Shown piece after piece: positions 16,706 to 25,307 of a DNA stretch of 50,060 nucleotides. Under the pieces are notes generated by a model. That model saw only the letters and a program-made list of their open reading frames with translations. It searched no databases and was not told where the DNA came from. The DNA is from CAZEIW01 sp964512305 (lineage in GTDB: Bacteria; Pseudomonadota; Gammaproteobacteria; Burkholderiales; Burkholderiaceae_F). Position numbers and translations under genes: made by a program. The stretch is from NCBI GenBank assembly GCA_964512305.1, contig CAZEIW010000023.1:1-50060 (forward strand), given 5' to 3'. How positions within the stretch are numbered: the stretch's first letter is position 1; every line of letters begins with the position of its first letter.

Positions 16706-18328
16706 TCAGAAGCGGATCGGCTCCCGGTACCTTCCGAACACCCTGACCATCTCGTTGGTCATTTCGCCGACGCTGGCGTAGACCTTGACGGCCTCGACCA
16801 AGGCCGGCATCACGTTGCGGCCTTCCTCCGCATCCGCGCGCAGGCGCGCCAACGCACGCGCGACCGCGGCGCCATCCCGCCCGCCGCGGACGCGCTCCAG
16901 CGCCTCGATCTGCCCGGACGCATCGTCCTCGCGGTACGGGTGGAACTCCACCGCGTGCTCCTCCGGCTGCTCGTTGCGGTAGCAGTTGACGCCGACCTTG
17001 CGGAACCTTCCCGACTCGATGTCGCGCTGCATCTTGTAGGCCTGCGCCGAGACGCTGGCCTGGATCCGGCCTTCGGCGACCAGCTTCACGATGCCGCCCT
17101 CGGCATCGGTCTGCGCCATGATCTGCTCCATCTTCCGGCGCATCTCGTTGGTCATCGTCTCGACGTAGAACGAGCCAGCGAGAGGATCGACCGTCTGGCA
17201 CAGGCCCATCTCCTCGATCAGCAGCTGCATGGTCCGCAGCGAGATGCGCGCCGAGTGCTCGGTGGGGATCGTGTAGGCCTCGTCGTACGAGCACAGCGCC
17301 ATGGTCTGCGCGCCGGAAAGCGCCGAGACCAGCGCGTAGTAGGCGCCACGCACGATGTTGACTTCCGGCTGCTCGAAGGTCAGGCCGCCGCCGCCGCCGC
17401 CCGCGATCATGCGCATCCACATCGAGCCCGGCTTCTCGGCGCCGTACTGCTCCTTCATGATCTTCGCCCACAGGCTGCGGCCGGCGCGGAACTTCGCCAC
17501 CTGCTCGAAGATGTTGCCGTAGATGTTGAAGTTGTACGACAGGCGCCCCGCGAACTCGTCGACCGGAAGGCCGCGCCTGACCGCCTCGTCGGCATAGGCC
17601 CTGGCGATGCAGAAGGCGTACGCCATCTCCTGTGCCGGCGTCGCGCCCGATTCGCGGATGTGATAGCCGCACACCGATACCGGCGTGTACTTCGGCGCCT
17701 CGCGGGCGCAGTACTCGATCGTGTCGCCGACCAGCCGTATCGAAGGCTCGACCGGGAAGATCCACGTGCCGCGGCCGATGAACTCCTTCAGGATGTCGTT
17801 CTGCGCGGTCCCGCGCAGGCGCTTGAGGTCGTAGCCCCGCTTGTCGGCCAGGGCCAGGTACATCGCGATCAGGATCGCCGCCGCGCCGTTGATGGTCAGC
17901 GAGACGGTGATCCGGTCGAGGTCGATGCCGTCGAAGGCGATCTCGAAGTCGCGCAGCGTGTCCACCGGCATGCCGACGCGGCCGACCTCGCCTTCCGCGA
18001 GCGGGTCGTCCGAATCGAGGCCGATCTGCGTCGGCAGGTCGAACGCGACGTTCAGCCCGGTCTGTCCGTTGGCGATCAGGTACTTGAAGCGCCGGTTGGT
18101 GTCGCCCGGATTGCCGAACCCGGCGTACTGCCGCATCGTCCACGGCTGCTTGCGGTACATCAGCGGGTGGATTCCGCGCGTGTACGGATAGGCGCCGGGC
18201 TCGCCCACCATGCCAAGGCCGCCGCTTCTCTCGACGTCTTCGGCCGTGTACAGCGGTTTGACCTCGATGCCGGACTCGTTGAGGACCGGCCGGATTTCCG
18301 CTTCGTCCCGAGGGCCGCGATCGTTCAT
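16706..18328 (-). CDS. B12-dependent acyl-CoA mutase, large subunit (methylmalonyl-CoA mutase family)
   Basis: A 540-residue substrate-binding subunit of the methylmalonyl-CoA mutase family, without a B12 domain, which is on the next gene upstream. Conserved parts are PYTRGIHPLMYRKQPWTMRQYAGFG (split here: Y68 matches Tyr89 of the Propionibacterium enzyme), FIGRGTW (R186 for Arg207) and GYHIRES (Y222, H223 for Tyr243, His244). Two active-site segments differ strongly: the usual R-x-H-x-Q-T-x-G is MRMIAGGGGGG (305-315), and the usual Q-S-L-H-T-N-S is QTMALCS (341-347). A different, probably bulky, substrate is therefore likely. In the auxin pathway the counterpart (IaaGH) rearranges 2-aminophenylsuccinyl-CoA to 2-aminobenzylmalonyl-CoA. 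ATGA overlap with the small subunit gene. Confidence 0.9.
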   Translation of the reverse strand: MNDRGPRDEAEIRPVLNESGIEVKPLYTAEDVERSGGLGMVGEPGAYPYTRGIHPLMYRKQPWTMRQYAGFGNPGDTNRRFKYLIANGQTGLNVAFDLPTQIGLDSDDPLAEGEVGRVGMPVDTLRDFEIAFDGIDLDRITVSLTINGAAAILIAMYLALADKRGYDLKRLRGTAQNDILKEFIGRGTWIFPVEPSIRLVGDTIEYCAREAPKYTPVSVCGYHIRESGATPAQEMAYAFCIARAYADEAVRRGLPVDEFAGRLSYNFNIYGNIFEQVAKFRAGRSLWAKIMKEQYGAEKPGSMWMRMIAGGGGGGLTFEQPEVNIVRGAYYALVSALSGAQTMALCSYDEAYTIPTEHSARISLRTMQLLIEEMGLCQTVDPLAGSFYVETMTNEMRRKMEQIMAQTDAEGGIVKLVAEGRIQASVSAQAYKMQRDIESGRFRKVGVNCYRNEQPEEHAVEFHPYREDDASGQIEALERVRGGRDGAAVARALARLRADAEEGRNVMPALVEAVKVYASVGEMTNEMVRVFGRYREPIRF

Positions 18329-18726
18329 TCGGCGTGCTCCCGGATGTAGTCCACGATGTCGTCGAGCCTCGACCCGGTCGGGAAGATTCCCTTGAAGCCG
18401 AGCTCTTTCAGCGCCGCGTGATCCTGCCGCGGCAGGTTGCCGCCGATCATCCAGAGCTTGTCGGTGAGGCCGTTCGTTTCGAGCAGCGGCTTGAGCTTGC
18501 GGCAGAACGGCAGGTGCGAGCCCGCCAGGCTCGAGAGCGAGATCACGTCGACGTCCTCCTGCACGGCGATCCGCGCGACCTGCTCGGGCGTCTGCCGAAG
18601 TCCCGTGTAGATGACCTCGAACCCGGCGTCCATCATGGCGCGCGCGACGATCTTCGCGCCCTGGTCGTGCCCGTCGAGGCCCGGCTTCGCGAGCAGGACC
18701 CTGATCCTGCGGCCCGGCATGCTCAC
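18325..18726 (-). CDS. B12-binding small subunit of acyl-CoA mutase (GTG start)
   Basis: A 133-residue cobalamin-binding domain protein. The base-off B12 motif D-x-H-x-x-G is present as DGHDQG (about residues 17-22, counting from GTG), followed by the S-x-L and GG elements of the Rossmann-like fold (ISLSSLAGSH; IGGNLP). It carries adenosylcobalamin for the large subunit gene that follows with an ATGA overlap. GTG 18726 is chosen over ATG 18720 because it overlaps the upstream stop as GTGA and has AGGAG at a suitable distance. The split large/small arrangement is shared with isobutyryl-CoA, 2-hydroxyisobutyryl-CoA and aryl-succinyl-CoA mutases. Confidence 0.9.
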   Translation of the reverse strand: MSMPGRRIRVLLAKPGLDGHDQGAKIVARAMMDAGFEVIYTGLRQTPEQVARIAVQEDVDVISLSSLAGSHLPFCRKLKPLLETNGLTDKLWMIGGNLPRQDHAALKELGFKGIFPTGSRLDDIVDYIREHAE

Positions 18727-19856
18727 GAGGACATCTCCTTGGCGATGACGAGCTTCAGGATCTCGCTCGTTCCGCCGCCGATCAGGGTGAAGCGGACGTC
18801 GCGCAGGTAGCGCTGAACCGGGTATTCCATCGCGTAGCCGTAGGAGGCGAACACGCGCGCCGCCTTGTCGCAGACCTCGGCCGCGGTTTCGGTGGCGAAG
18901 AGCTTGGCCATCGCCGCCTGCTGGTGATAGGGCCTGCCGGAGTCGCGCAGCCACGCCGCGAAATGGACGAGGTGCGTCGCCGCCTCCAGCTCGGTGGCCA
19001 TCTCGGCCAGCTTCATCTGGATCGCCTGATGGCGGTTGATCGGCTTGCCGAACTGCCTGCGCTCGCCGGCGTAGCGCACCGCGTCGGCGAGCGCCGCGCG
19101 CGCGACCCCCAGGCCCATGGCCCCGGTGACGATGCGTATCTCCCCGAGGAGTTTCCTCAGGTGCGCCTCGCCGTCGCCCTCTTCCTTCGACAGCCGGTGG
19201 CCGTCGGGGACGAAGCATCCGTCGAAAGCGACTTCGGAGGTCGGCAGGGCCCAGACGCCCATCTTGTGGATCTCGCGCCCGACGGTGACGCCCGCGAAGC
19301 TCCTCTCGACCAGGAAGATCGTGAGCTTGCGTTCCTCGCCGGCCCTGGCGAACACGGTGAAGAAGTCGGCCACGGGCGCCGAGGTGACCCAGGTCTTGCG
19401 CCCGTTCAGCACGTAGCCGCCGCCGGCCCGCCTGGCGGTCGTGGCGATGGAATCGAGGTCGGAGCCGGCGTCCGGCTCCGTCATGCAGATGGCGCCGATC
19501 TTCTCGCCGCGCAAGGCCGGCTTGAACAGGCGCTCGACGATGTCCGCATTGCCGAGCCGGTGCAGGAACTCGGTGCCCATCAGCGACTGCATCGCCACGG
19601 CGCCCGCGAGCGACATGGAACCTCGCGCCACCTCCTGCAGCGCGAGGCAGAACTCGGTCAGCGCCATGCCGCTGCCGCCGGCCTCCTCCGGATAGCGCAT
19701 GCCGAACAGGCCCGTATCGGCCAGCTCCCGGAACAGGGCGCGCGGATAGGCCTTCGCCTCGTCGAGCGCGGCGGCCTGCGGAACGATCCGCCGGTCGCAG
19801 AAGCGCGCGAAATTGTCGCGCACGGCGCGTTGATCCGCGGTCAGCTCGAAGTCCAT
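18723..19856 (-). CDS. Acyl-CoA dehydrogenase, likely (2-aminobenzyl)malonyl-CoA dehydrogenase
   Basis: A 377-residue acyl-CoA dehydrogenase with the normal fold markers: YPEEAGGSGM, the FAD-binding CMTEPDAGSD and KTWVTSAPVADFF, and RQFGKPI. At the site of the catalytic base the family has Y-E-G-T-S-E-I; here the text is GGGTSEI, with Gly361 in place of Glu. The alternative Glu position used by isovaleryl-CoA dehydrogenase is Ile, with a Glu one residue earlier. A substrate that loses CO2 from the alpha carbon would not need proton abstraction, which fits the benzylmalonyl-CoA dehydrogenase IaaF of the auxin pathway. It sits directly before the mutase genes with a GTGA overlap. Confidence 0.88.
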   Translation of the reverse strand: MDFELTADQRAVRDNFARFCDRRIVPQAAALDEAKAYPRALFRELADTGLFGMRYPEEAGGSGMALTEFCLALQEVARGSMSLAGAVAMQSLMGTEFLHRLGNADIVERLFKPALRGEKIGAICMTEPDAGSDLDSIATTARRAGGGYVLNGRKTWVTSAPVADFFTVFARAGEERKLTIFLVERSFAGVTVGREIHKMGVWALPTSEVAFDGCFVPDGHRLSKEEGDGEAHLRKLLGEIRIVTGAMGLGVARAALADAVRYAGERRQFGKPINRHQAIQMKLAEMATELEAATHLVHFAAWLRDSGRPYHQQAAMAKLFATETAAEVCDKAARVFASYGYAMEYPVQRYLRDVRFTLIGGGTSEILKLVIAKEMSS

Positions 19857-19871
19857 CGCAAGTCCGTCGCT

Positions 19872-21569
19872 TCAGGCCGACTCGCAGCCGCCGTCGTAAC
19901 CGTACTGGCGCCGCGCCGCCTCGAGCGAGATCACGCCGTTGCGGATCTCCTCCTCCAACAGCCGGCGGTCGCGTTTGCCGGGGTCGCCGTAGCCGCCGCC
20001 GCCGCCCGCCACCTGGTGATAGACGGTGCCCGCGGGAACGCCGGCGATGATGTCCTTGTTCCTCGGCACGACGGTGCGGCCGTCCGGGTACTGCAGGCGG
20101 ATGAAGTTGAGCCCGCCGCTGCCGCCGCCGAACAGGCCGAAGGCCGGCTCGAAGTCGCCGTCGCCGAAGGTGACCAGCTGGGTGTCGTCCGAGCCGATGC
20201 GGAAAACCGTCTCGACCCCCAGGCCGCCGCGCCACTGGCCCGGGCCCGCCGAGTCGGTGAGCAGCTCGTGCCGGATCAGCGTGTGAGGCGTCTGCTGCTC
20301 AAACATCTCGTAGTCCTGGTCGAGCACGCCGCCCGAGGCGTCGATCATGCCGATATGGTCGTAGCCGTCGGTGCCCTGCATCGCGCCCGAGCCGCCCTTG
20401 AGGCCCATGAAGCCGATGTCCACGTACTTCTCGCCGCGCTTCGGATCGATTCCGGTGGTCAGCGAGGCCAGCAGGTTGTTCCAGCCCGCGGTCACGCGGT
20501 CGGGCATGACCGGCGCAAGCGCGCGCTGGATCGCGTCCGCGTTGGGCGGGCACAGGTGGTTGCCGAAGGTGGTGGCTTTCGGGTAAGAGGCATTGAGGAT
20601 CGTGCCGGCCGGAATTACGATCTCGATCGGCGCCAGCATGCCCTCGTTGTGCGGGATGTCCGGATTCACCATCTGCAGCAGCGTCAGGACGGTGGCCGAG
20701 GCACTCGAGGTGAAGGTGCCGTTGACGAAGCCGTTCGTCTGCGGGTCGGTCCTCGAGTAGTCGAACCGGATGCTCCTGTCCCTGACTTCGATGTCGACAC
20801 GGATCGTGAACTTGCTTCCCGGGTGCCGGCCGTCGTAGTACACGTAGCCTTCGCCGGCGTAGCTGCCGTTCGGAATCTTGGCGATCTCCGCTTCCATCAT
20901 CCTGCGCGTGGCGTCGAACAGCGCCTGCTTGTGCGACTCGTAGCTCGCGGCGCCGTACTTGCCGAGGAGCTCCAGCAGGCGCCGCTCGCCCACCGTGCAA
21001 GCCCCCATCTCGGCCTTCATGTCGTGCTGGACGATGTCGAGCCGGACGTTGGCGAAGATGAGGCCCCAGACGTCCTTGCGCAGCCTGCCCTTCTCGACCA
21101 CCTTGACCGGCGGGATGCGCAGGGCCTCCTGCCAGACCTCCACCGCGTTGGGGTTGTAGCCGCCGGCGACGTTGCCGCCGATATCGGCCTGATGGCCCTT
21201 GACCGCCGTCCAGGCGACAAGCCGGCCCTCGAAGAAGACGGGCTTGAAGACGGCGACGTCGTTGTTCTGGTTGCCCAGGCTGAAGACGTCGTTGTGGAAG
21301 ATCACGTCGCCGGGATGCAGGTCGTCGCCGAAGAATTCCCGGATGTACTTGCAGACCGGCGCCAGCGAGAAGGCGAGGATCGGCAGGTTCTCGGTCTGCT
21401 CGAGCATGTTGCCGTCGCCGTCGTACAGCCCGGTGACGTAGTCCTTCGCCTCGCACAGGATGGGCGAGCGCGTGGTCCGCTCCATCGAGATGCTCATCTC
21501 GTCGGTGATGGACCTGAAGGTCCTGGCATAGACGGACAGCAGGATCGGATCGATGCGGCCGGTGGTCAT
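19872..21569 (-). CDS. Hydantoinase B / oxoprolinase-type subunit
   Basis: A 565-residue HyuB-family protein. Typical parts are the start RIDPILLSVYARTFRSITDEMSISMERTTRSP-like text, CEAKDYVTGLYDGDGNMLEQ, HPGDVIFHNDVF, GHQADIGG with metal-ligand-like His and Asp (about residues 124-131), and the C-terminal GGGGGYGDP. HyuB works with HyuA in ATP-dependent opening of lactam or hydantoin rings, or in carboxylation of ketones. ATG 21569 overlaps the HyuA stop as ATGA. With the molybdenum hydroxylase in the same run, lactam opening of 2-oxoindole-3-acetate to 2-aminophenylsuccinate is the favoured role. Acetophenone carboxylase is an alternative but has more subunits. Confidence 0.9.
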   Translation of the reverse strand: MTTGRIDPILLSVYARTFRSITDEMSISMERTTRSPILCEAKDYVTGLYDGDGNMLEQTENLPILAFSLAPVCKYIREFFGDDLHPGDVIFHNDVFSLGNQNNDVAVFKPVFFEGRLVAWTAVKGHQADIGGNVAGGYNPNAVEVWQEALRIPPVKVVEKGRLRKDVWGLIFANVRLDIVQHDMKAEMGACTVGERRLLELLGKYGAASYESHKQALFDATRRMMEAEIAKIPNGSYAGEGYVYYDGRHPGSKFTIRVDIEVRDRSIRFDYSRTDPQTNGFVNGTFTSSASATVLTLLQMVNPDIPHNEGMLAPIEIVIPAGTILNASYPKATTFGNHLCPPNADAIQRALAPVMPDRVTAGWNNLLASLTTGIDPKRGEKYVDIGFMGLKGGSGAMQGTDGYDHIGMIDASGGVLDQDYEMFEQQTPHTLIRHELLTDSAGPGQWRGGLGVETVFRIGSDDTQLVTFGDGDFEPAFGLFGGGSGGLNFIRLQYPDGRTVVPRNKDIIAGVPAGTVYHQVAGGGGGYGDPGKRDRRLLEEEIRNGVISLEAARRQYGYDGGCESA

Positions 21570-23692
21570 ACGAGCGCCTCCTTCTCGCGGTCGAGGCACG
21601 AGCGCACCAGGTCCTCGCGCCCTTTGCGGAACAGCGCGAAGGAACCGTAGCCGTCGACCACGCAATCGAAGGAGCTGCTCACGAAGATCGCCGTGGTCTC
21701 CTCCTCGATCATCGCCGGGCCGTCGATCCGGTTGCCGGGACGCATCCGATGGCCGTCGTAGACCGGGACCTCGGCGAACTTTCCGGTCTCCGGGATGTAG
21801 GCGCCGCGCCGGCCCTTGAACGCCGCGCCGGCGTCGACGCCGACCCAGGTCTCGCTCGCGTAGAACGGCTTCGCGGTGAGGCCGATCGCTTGCACCCGCA
21901 CGTTGATGATCTCCACGGGGGTACCTTCCTGCTCCAGCGAATAGCCGTACAGGCGGTTGTGCTCGGCGTGAAAGGCGCGCGCGATCGCGGCGGCATCGCC
22001 GCGATCCACCCGGTCGCGCGCCACGGTGAACGACACCTCGTGATACTGCTTGATGTATCGGCAGTCGAGCTTCAGGTCGTAGCGGTGGCGCGCCGCGTCG
22101 ACGTGTTCCTCGTCGAGCTGCGCCGCGCCCAGCGCCGACATCTCGTCGACGATCGCGCCCAGCCGGACCCAGTCCGTCGCCTCCAGCCGGGCCACGAAGG
22201 TCCGCACGAAGTCGTGCTTGAGCTCGCCCATCAGCATGCCGAAGGCGCACAGCACCGATGATTCGCGCGGGACGATCTGCAGCGGGATCTCGAGCTCGCT
22301 GCAGATCAGGCAGGAGTGGATCGGACCTGCGCCGCCGGCGGGAATGAGCGGGAATTCGCGCGGGTCGAAGCCGCGCTTGATCGTGACTTCGCGCACGCCC
22401 TGGGCCATGTTGTTGCAGGCCACCCGGTACATGCCGGCGGCAGCTTCCTCGACCGAGAGCCCCATGGGCACGGCGATGTGGCCCTCGATGGCCCGCCGCG
22501 CGGCGCCGACGTCGAGCTTCATCCGGCCGCCGGCGAAGAACTCCGGATCGAGATACCCGAGCACGAGGTTGGCATCGGTGGTGGCGGGAAGCCGGCCGCC
22601 CTTGCCGTAGCACGCGGGACCCGGATCCGCGCCGGCGCTCTGCGGTCCCATGCGCAGCATCCCGCCTTCGTCGAGCCAGCCGATGGAGCCGCCGCCCGCG
22701 CCGATCGTGTGGATGTCCAGCATCGGCAGCGCGATCCGGTGGCGCGCGATCTCGCCGTCGTTCTTGATCATGGGGCTGTCGACGGCGAGCGAGGCCTCGA
22801 AGCTGGTGCCGCCCATGTCGGTGGTGATGCACCGGTTCTGCCCGTGGGGCCGGACGTAGAACAGGCCGGCGCCCGGGCCGCCGGCGGGACCCGACAGCAG
22901 CGTGAGCGCCGCCTTTTCGCGCGCCAGCTGCGGCGAGATCACGCCGCCGTTGGACTGCATGATCAGCAGCAGCCCCTTGAAGCCGACGCCTTTCAGGCGC
23001 GCGACCAGCTGGTCGAGGTAGTGGTTGAGCTTGGGTCCGACGTACGAGTTCAGCGCCGTGGTCGACACCCGGTCGTAGAACCGTATCGAGGGCAGCAGGT
23101 CGGTCGAAACCGACAGGTAGGCACCGGGCATCTCCCGCCGGACGAGCTCGGCCGCGGCCCGCTCGTGGGCCGGGTTGGCGAAGGAGTTCATGAAGCAGAT
23201 CGACACCGCCTGCACGCCCTCGCGCTTGAACAGGTCGACCGCCCGCTCCACGTCGCCGAGGGCGAGCGGCGCCGTCTCCACGCCGTCGCGGTCGAGCCGG
23301 CCCTCGACGCCCGCGCGCAGGTAGCGCGGAACCAGCGGTTTGACGTTGGTATAGCGGTTGTTGTACTGCTCCTCGCGGATGCCGCGCCGCATCTCCAGCG
23401 CGTCGCGCACCCCCTGGGTCGTGATCAGGCCGCACTTGGCGCCGGTTGCGGTCAGCGTGGCGTTGGTGGTCACGGTCGTGCCGTGCACGATCGTGTGGAT
23501 GGTCGGGGCGAACGCCTCGAGCGTCAGACGCGGGCTCATGGCCGCGGCGATCTCCGCGAGGCCGTTCATCACGGCGATCGAGGGGTCGGCCGGCGTCGAC
23601 AGCGTCTTGAAGATCGCCGGCCCGACGCCGTCGCGGGCGACGACCAGGTCGGTGAAGGTTCCCCCGACGTCGATTCCGATCTTCAGCGTCAT
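21566..23692 (-). CDS. Hydantoinase A / oxoprolinase-type subunit
   Basis: A 708-residue HyuA-family protein of the ASKHA ATPase fold. The phosphate-1 motif is GIDVGGTFTD at residues 5-14, followed by HGTTVTTNATL, and phosphate-2-like TDMGGTSFEASL in the middle; GAGGGSIGWLD and GPQSAGADPGPACYG are strongly conserved in the family. The subunit activates the ring carbonyl with ATP. ATG 23692 overlaps the CoA ligase stop as ATGA, and the gene overlaps hyuB in the same way, so ligase, A and B subunits are translationally linked. Function assigned together with the B subunit from context. Confidence 0.92.
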   Translation of the reverse strand: MTLKIGIDVGGTFTDLVVARDGVGPAIFKTLSTPADPSIAVMNGLAEIAAAMSPRLTLEAFAPTIHTIVHGTTVTTNATLTATGAKCGLITTQGVRDALEMRRGIREEQYNNRYTNVKPLVPRYLRAGVEGRLDRDGVETAPLALGDVERAVDLFKREGVQAVSICFMNSFANPAHERAAAELVRREMPGAYLSVSTDLLPSIRFYDRVSTTALNSYVGPKLNHYLDQLVARLKGVGFKGLLLIMQSNGGVISPQLAREKAALTLLSGPAGGPGAGLFYVRPHGQNRCITTDMGGTSFEASLAVDSPMIKNDGEIARHRIALPMLDIHTIGAGGGSIGWLDEGGMLRMGPQSAGADPGPACYGKGGRLPATTDANLVLGYLDPEFFAGGRMKLDVGAARRAIEGHIAVPMGLSVEEAAAGMYRVACNNMAQGVREVTIKRGFDPREFPLIPAGGAGPIHSCLICSELEIPLQIVPRESSVLCAFGMLMGELKHDFVRTFVARLEATDWVRLGAIVDEMSALGAAQLDEEHVDAARHRYDLKLDCRYIKQYHEVSFTVARDRVDRGDAAAIARAFHAEHNRLYGYSLEQEGTPVEIINVRVQAIGLTAKPFYASETWVGVDAGAAFKGRRGAYIPETGKFAEVPVYDGHRMRPGNRIDGPAMIEEETTAIFVSSSFDCVVDGYGSFALFRKGREDLVRSCLDREKEALV

Positions 23693-25248
23693 CGCGTCTG
23701 CTCCGTCGCCGGGATGTCCGGCCGGCTGCGGTTCTGGGTGATGCGGCGCACTTCGTCGCGGCGGATCTTGCCGAGAGCGGTCTTCGGCAGCTGGTCGACG
23801 AACAGCACCTCCTTCGGATGCTTGAAGCGGGCGATGCGGCCGTCGAGAAGCTTCAGCACGGCCGCGGAATCCAGGCGGCACGGCGGCCGCGGGACCACGA
23901 CGGCGACGACGATCTCGCCCCAATGCGCGTCGGCCTTCCCGACCACCGCCGCCTCGGCGATGTCGCCGCACTCGGTGAGGACGTTCTCGATCTCCGCCGG
24001 ATAGATGTTCTCGCCGCCGGAGATGATCATTTCCTTCTTGCGGCCGTCGACGAAGAGATACCCGTCGCCGTCCCAGTGGCCCATGTCGCCGCTGCGGTAC
24101 CAGCCGTCGGAAACGGCAGCGGCGGTGAGCTCGGGCGCATTGAAGTACCCGCGCATCAGATTCGGCCCCTGCACGTGGATCTCCCCGGTGACCCCCGGGG
24201 CGGCCGCGCGCCCGAGGTCGTCGACGATGCGCACGCGGCAATGGGCCGCCGGCCGGCCGGTCGAGCCGACCTTGCGCGCCGCATCCTCGACCTTGAGATA
24301 CGCGGCGATCGGGCAGGTTTCGGTCGAGCCGTAGACCTGCACCATCGGCACGCCGCGCGCGTGCACGGCCTGGATCAGCCGCTCCGGGACGATGCTCGAG
24401 CCGATGCTGAGCATGCGCAGGCTCGAGATGTCCGCGCTCGGCCATCGCGGATGGCTCATCATCGTGTCCATGACGGCGGGCACCACCACGCTCAGCGTGA
24501 TCCGCTCGCGCTCGATCGCGTCGAGCGCCATCGCGGGATCGAACTTGGGGTGCAGCACCACGGTGCAGCCGGCCTGCAGGGCGGGCGTGGTCAGTATGTT
24601 GAGACCGCCGACATGGAACATCGGCAGGACCGTCAGGATGCGATCTTCCGCCGTGAGTCCGTGCATGTCGGCGCTGTTCGCGGCGTTCCAGGCCACGGCC
24701 TCCTGGGTCAGCACCACGCCTTTCGGTTTGCCGGTCGCGCCCGACGTGTAGCAGATCAGCAGCGCCGAATCGCCGCCGACACCGGAATCGCGCGGCGCCG
24801 GGCCGCGCGCGCCGGCGAGAAACTCGCCGTAGGACGTCCAGCCCCGCGGCGCAAGCGACGCCCCGGCGAGGGCCACCGGCGTCGCGCCGGCCAGGCCGCC
24901 GCGCAGGGCTTCGATCTGCCCGATGAAGGGCGTCTCGACGAACAGCACGGACGGCGGGCACTGCTTGAGCATCTGCTCGTGCTCGGGCCCCGCCAGGCGC
25001 CAGTTGAGCGGCATGAACAGGACGCCCAGTTTCGCGCAGGCGAACAGCAGGGCGAGCATCTCCGGGCTGTTGAAGCCGAGGTAGGCGACGCAGTCGGTCC
25101 GCCCGACACCCCGTGCGGCCAGCGCCGAGGCGAGCTGCTCCACGAGGGCCGCCAGGCCGGCATACGACAGGTCCCGTCCCGGAAAGCGGATCGCCGGCTT
25201 GTCGGGCGTCAGCCCGGCATTGCGGTCGATCCAGTCGGAAACGCCCAT
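23689..25248 (-). CDS. Acyl-CoA ligase, candidate indoleacetate-CoA ligase
   Basis: A 519-residue adenylate-forming enzyme. The P-loop CYTSGATGKPKGV, YGSTETCP, the hinge region VDGRKKEMIISGGENIYP and the catalytic Lys in LPKTALGKIRRDE near the C-terminus are all intact, so it should form acyl-AMP and then an acyl-CoA thioester. ATG 25248 is preferred because GGGGGA lies seven bases before it; ATG 25263 is the alternative. In Aromatoleum an indoleacetate-CoA ligase (IaaB) is part of the auxin gene set, and this gene fills that place; activation of another aromatic acid cannot be excluded from sequence. Confidence 0.88.
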   Translation of the reverse strand: MGVSDWIDRNAGLTPDKPAIRFPGRDLSYAGLAALVEQLASALAARGVGRTDCVAYLGFNSPEMLALLFACAKLGVLFMPLNWRLAGPEHEQMLKQCPPSVLFVETPFIGQIEALRGGLAGATPVALAGASLAPRGWTSYGEFLAGARGPAPRDSGVGGDSALLICYTSGATGKPKGVVLTQEAVAWNAANSADMHGLTAEDRILTVLPMFHVGGLNILTTPALQAGCTVVLHPKFDPAMALDAIERERITLSVVVPAVMDTMMSHPRWPSADISSLRMLSIGSSIVPERLIQAVHARGVPMVQVYGSTETCPIAAYLKVEDAARKVGSTGRPAAHCRVRIVDDLGRAAAPGVTGEIHVQGPNLMRGYFNAPELTAAAVSDGWYRSGDMGHWDGDGYLFVDGRKKEMIISGGENIYPAEIENVLTECGDIAEAAVVGKADAHWGEIVVAVVVPRPPCRLDSAAVLKLLDGRIARFKHPKEVLFVDQLPKTALGKIRRDEVRRITQNRSRPDIPATEQTR

Positions 25249-25307
25249 GCGCTGGTCCCCCATTGCCTCGCCGGTCGCACCGCCGGGTGCCGGCTCGTCC
25301 CTTACGG

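Noticed and set aside
17380..17405. GCC-repeat in the mutase gene as a frameshift or assembly error
   Set aside because: The frame is intact on both sides and the spacing to flanking conserved residues is normal, so the six glycines are taken as real.
18924..21650. Long open frame on the plus strand opposite the dehydrogenase and hydantoinase genes
   Set aside because: It is the antisense shadow of strongly supported family genes in GC-rich DNA; composition is Arg/Ala/Gly-rich with no domain.
19872..23692. Acetophenone or acetone carboxylase instead of lactam-opening hydantoinase
   Set aside because: Those enzymes need extra subunits that are absent; the Mo hydroxylase, mutase and decarboxylating dehydrogenase in the same run fit indoleacetate better.
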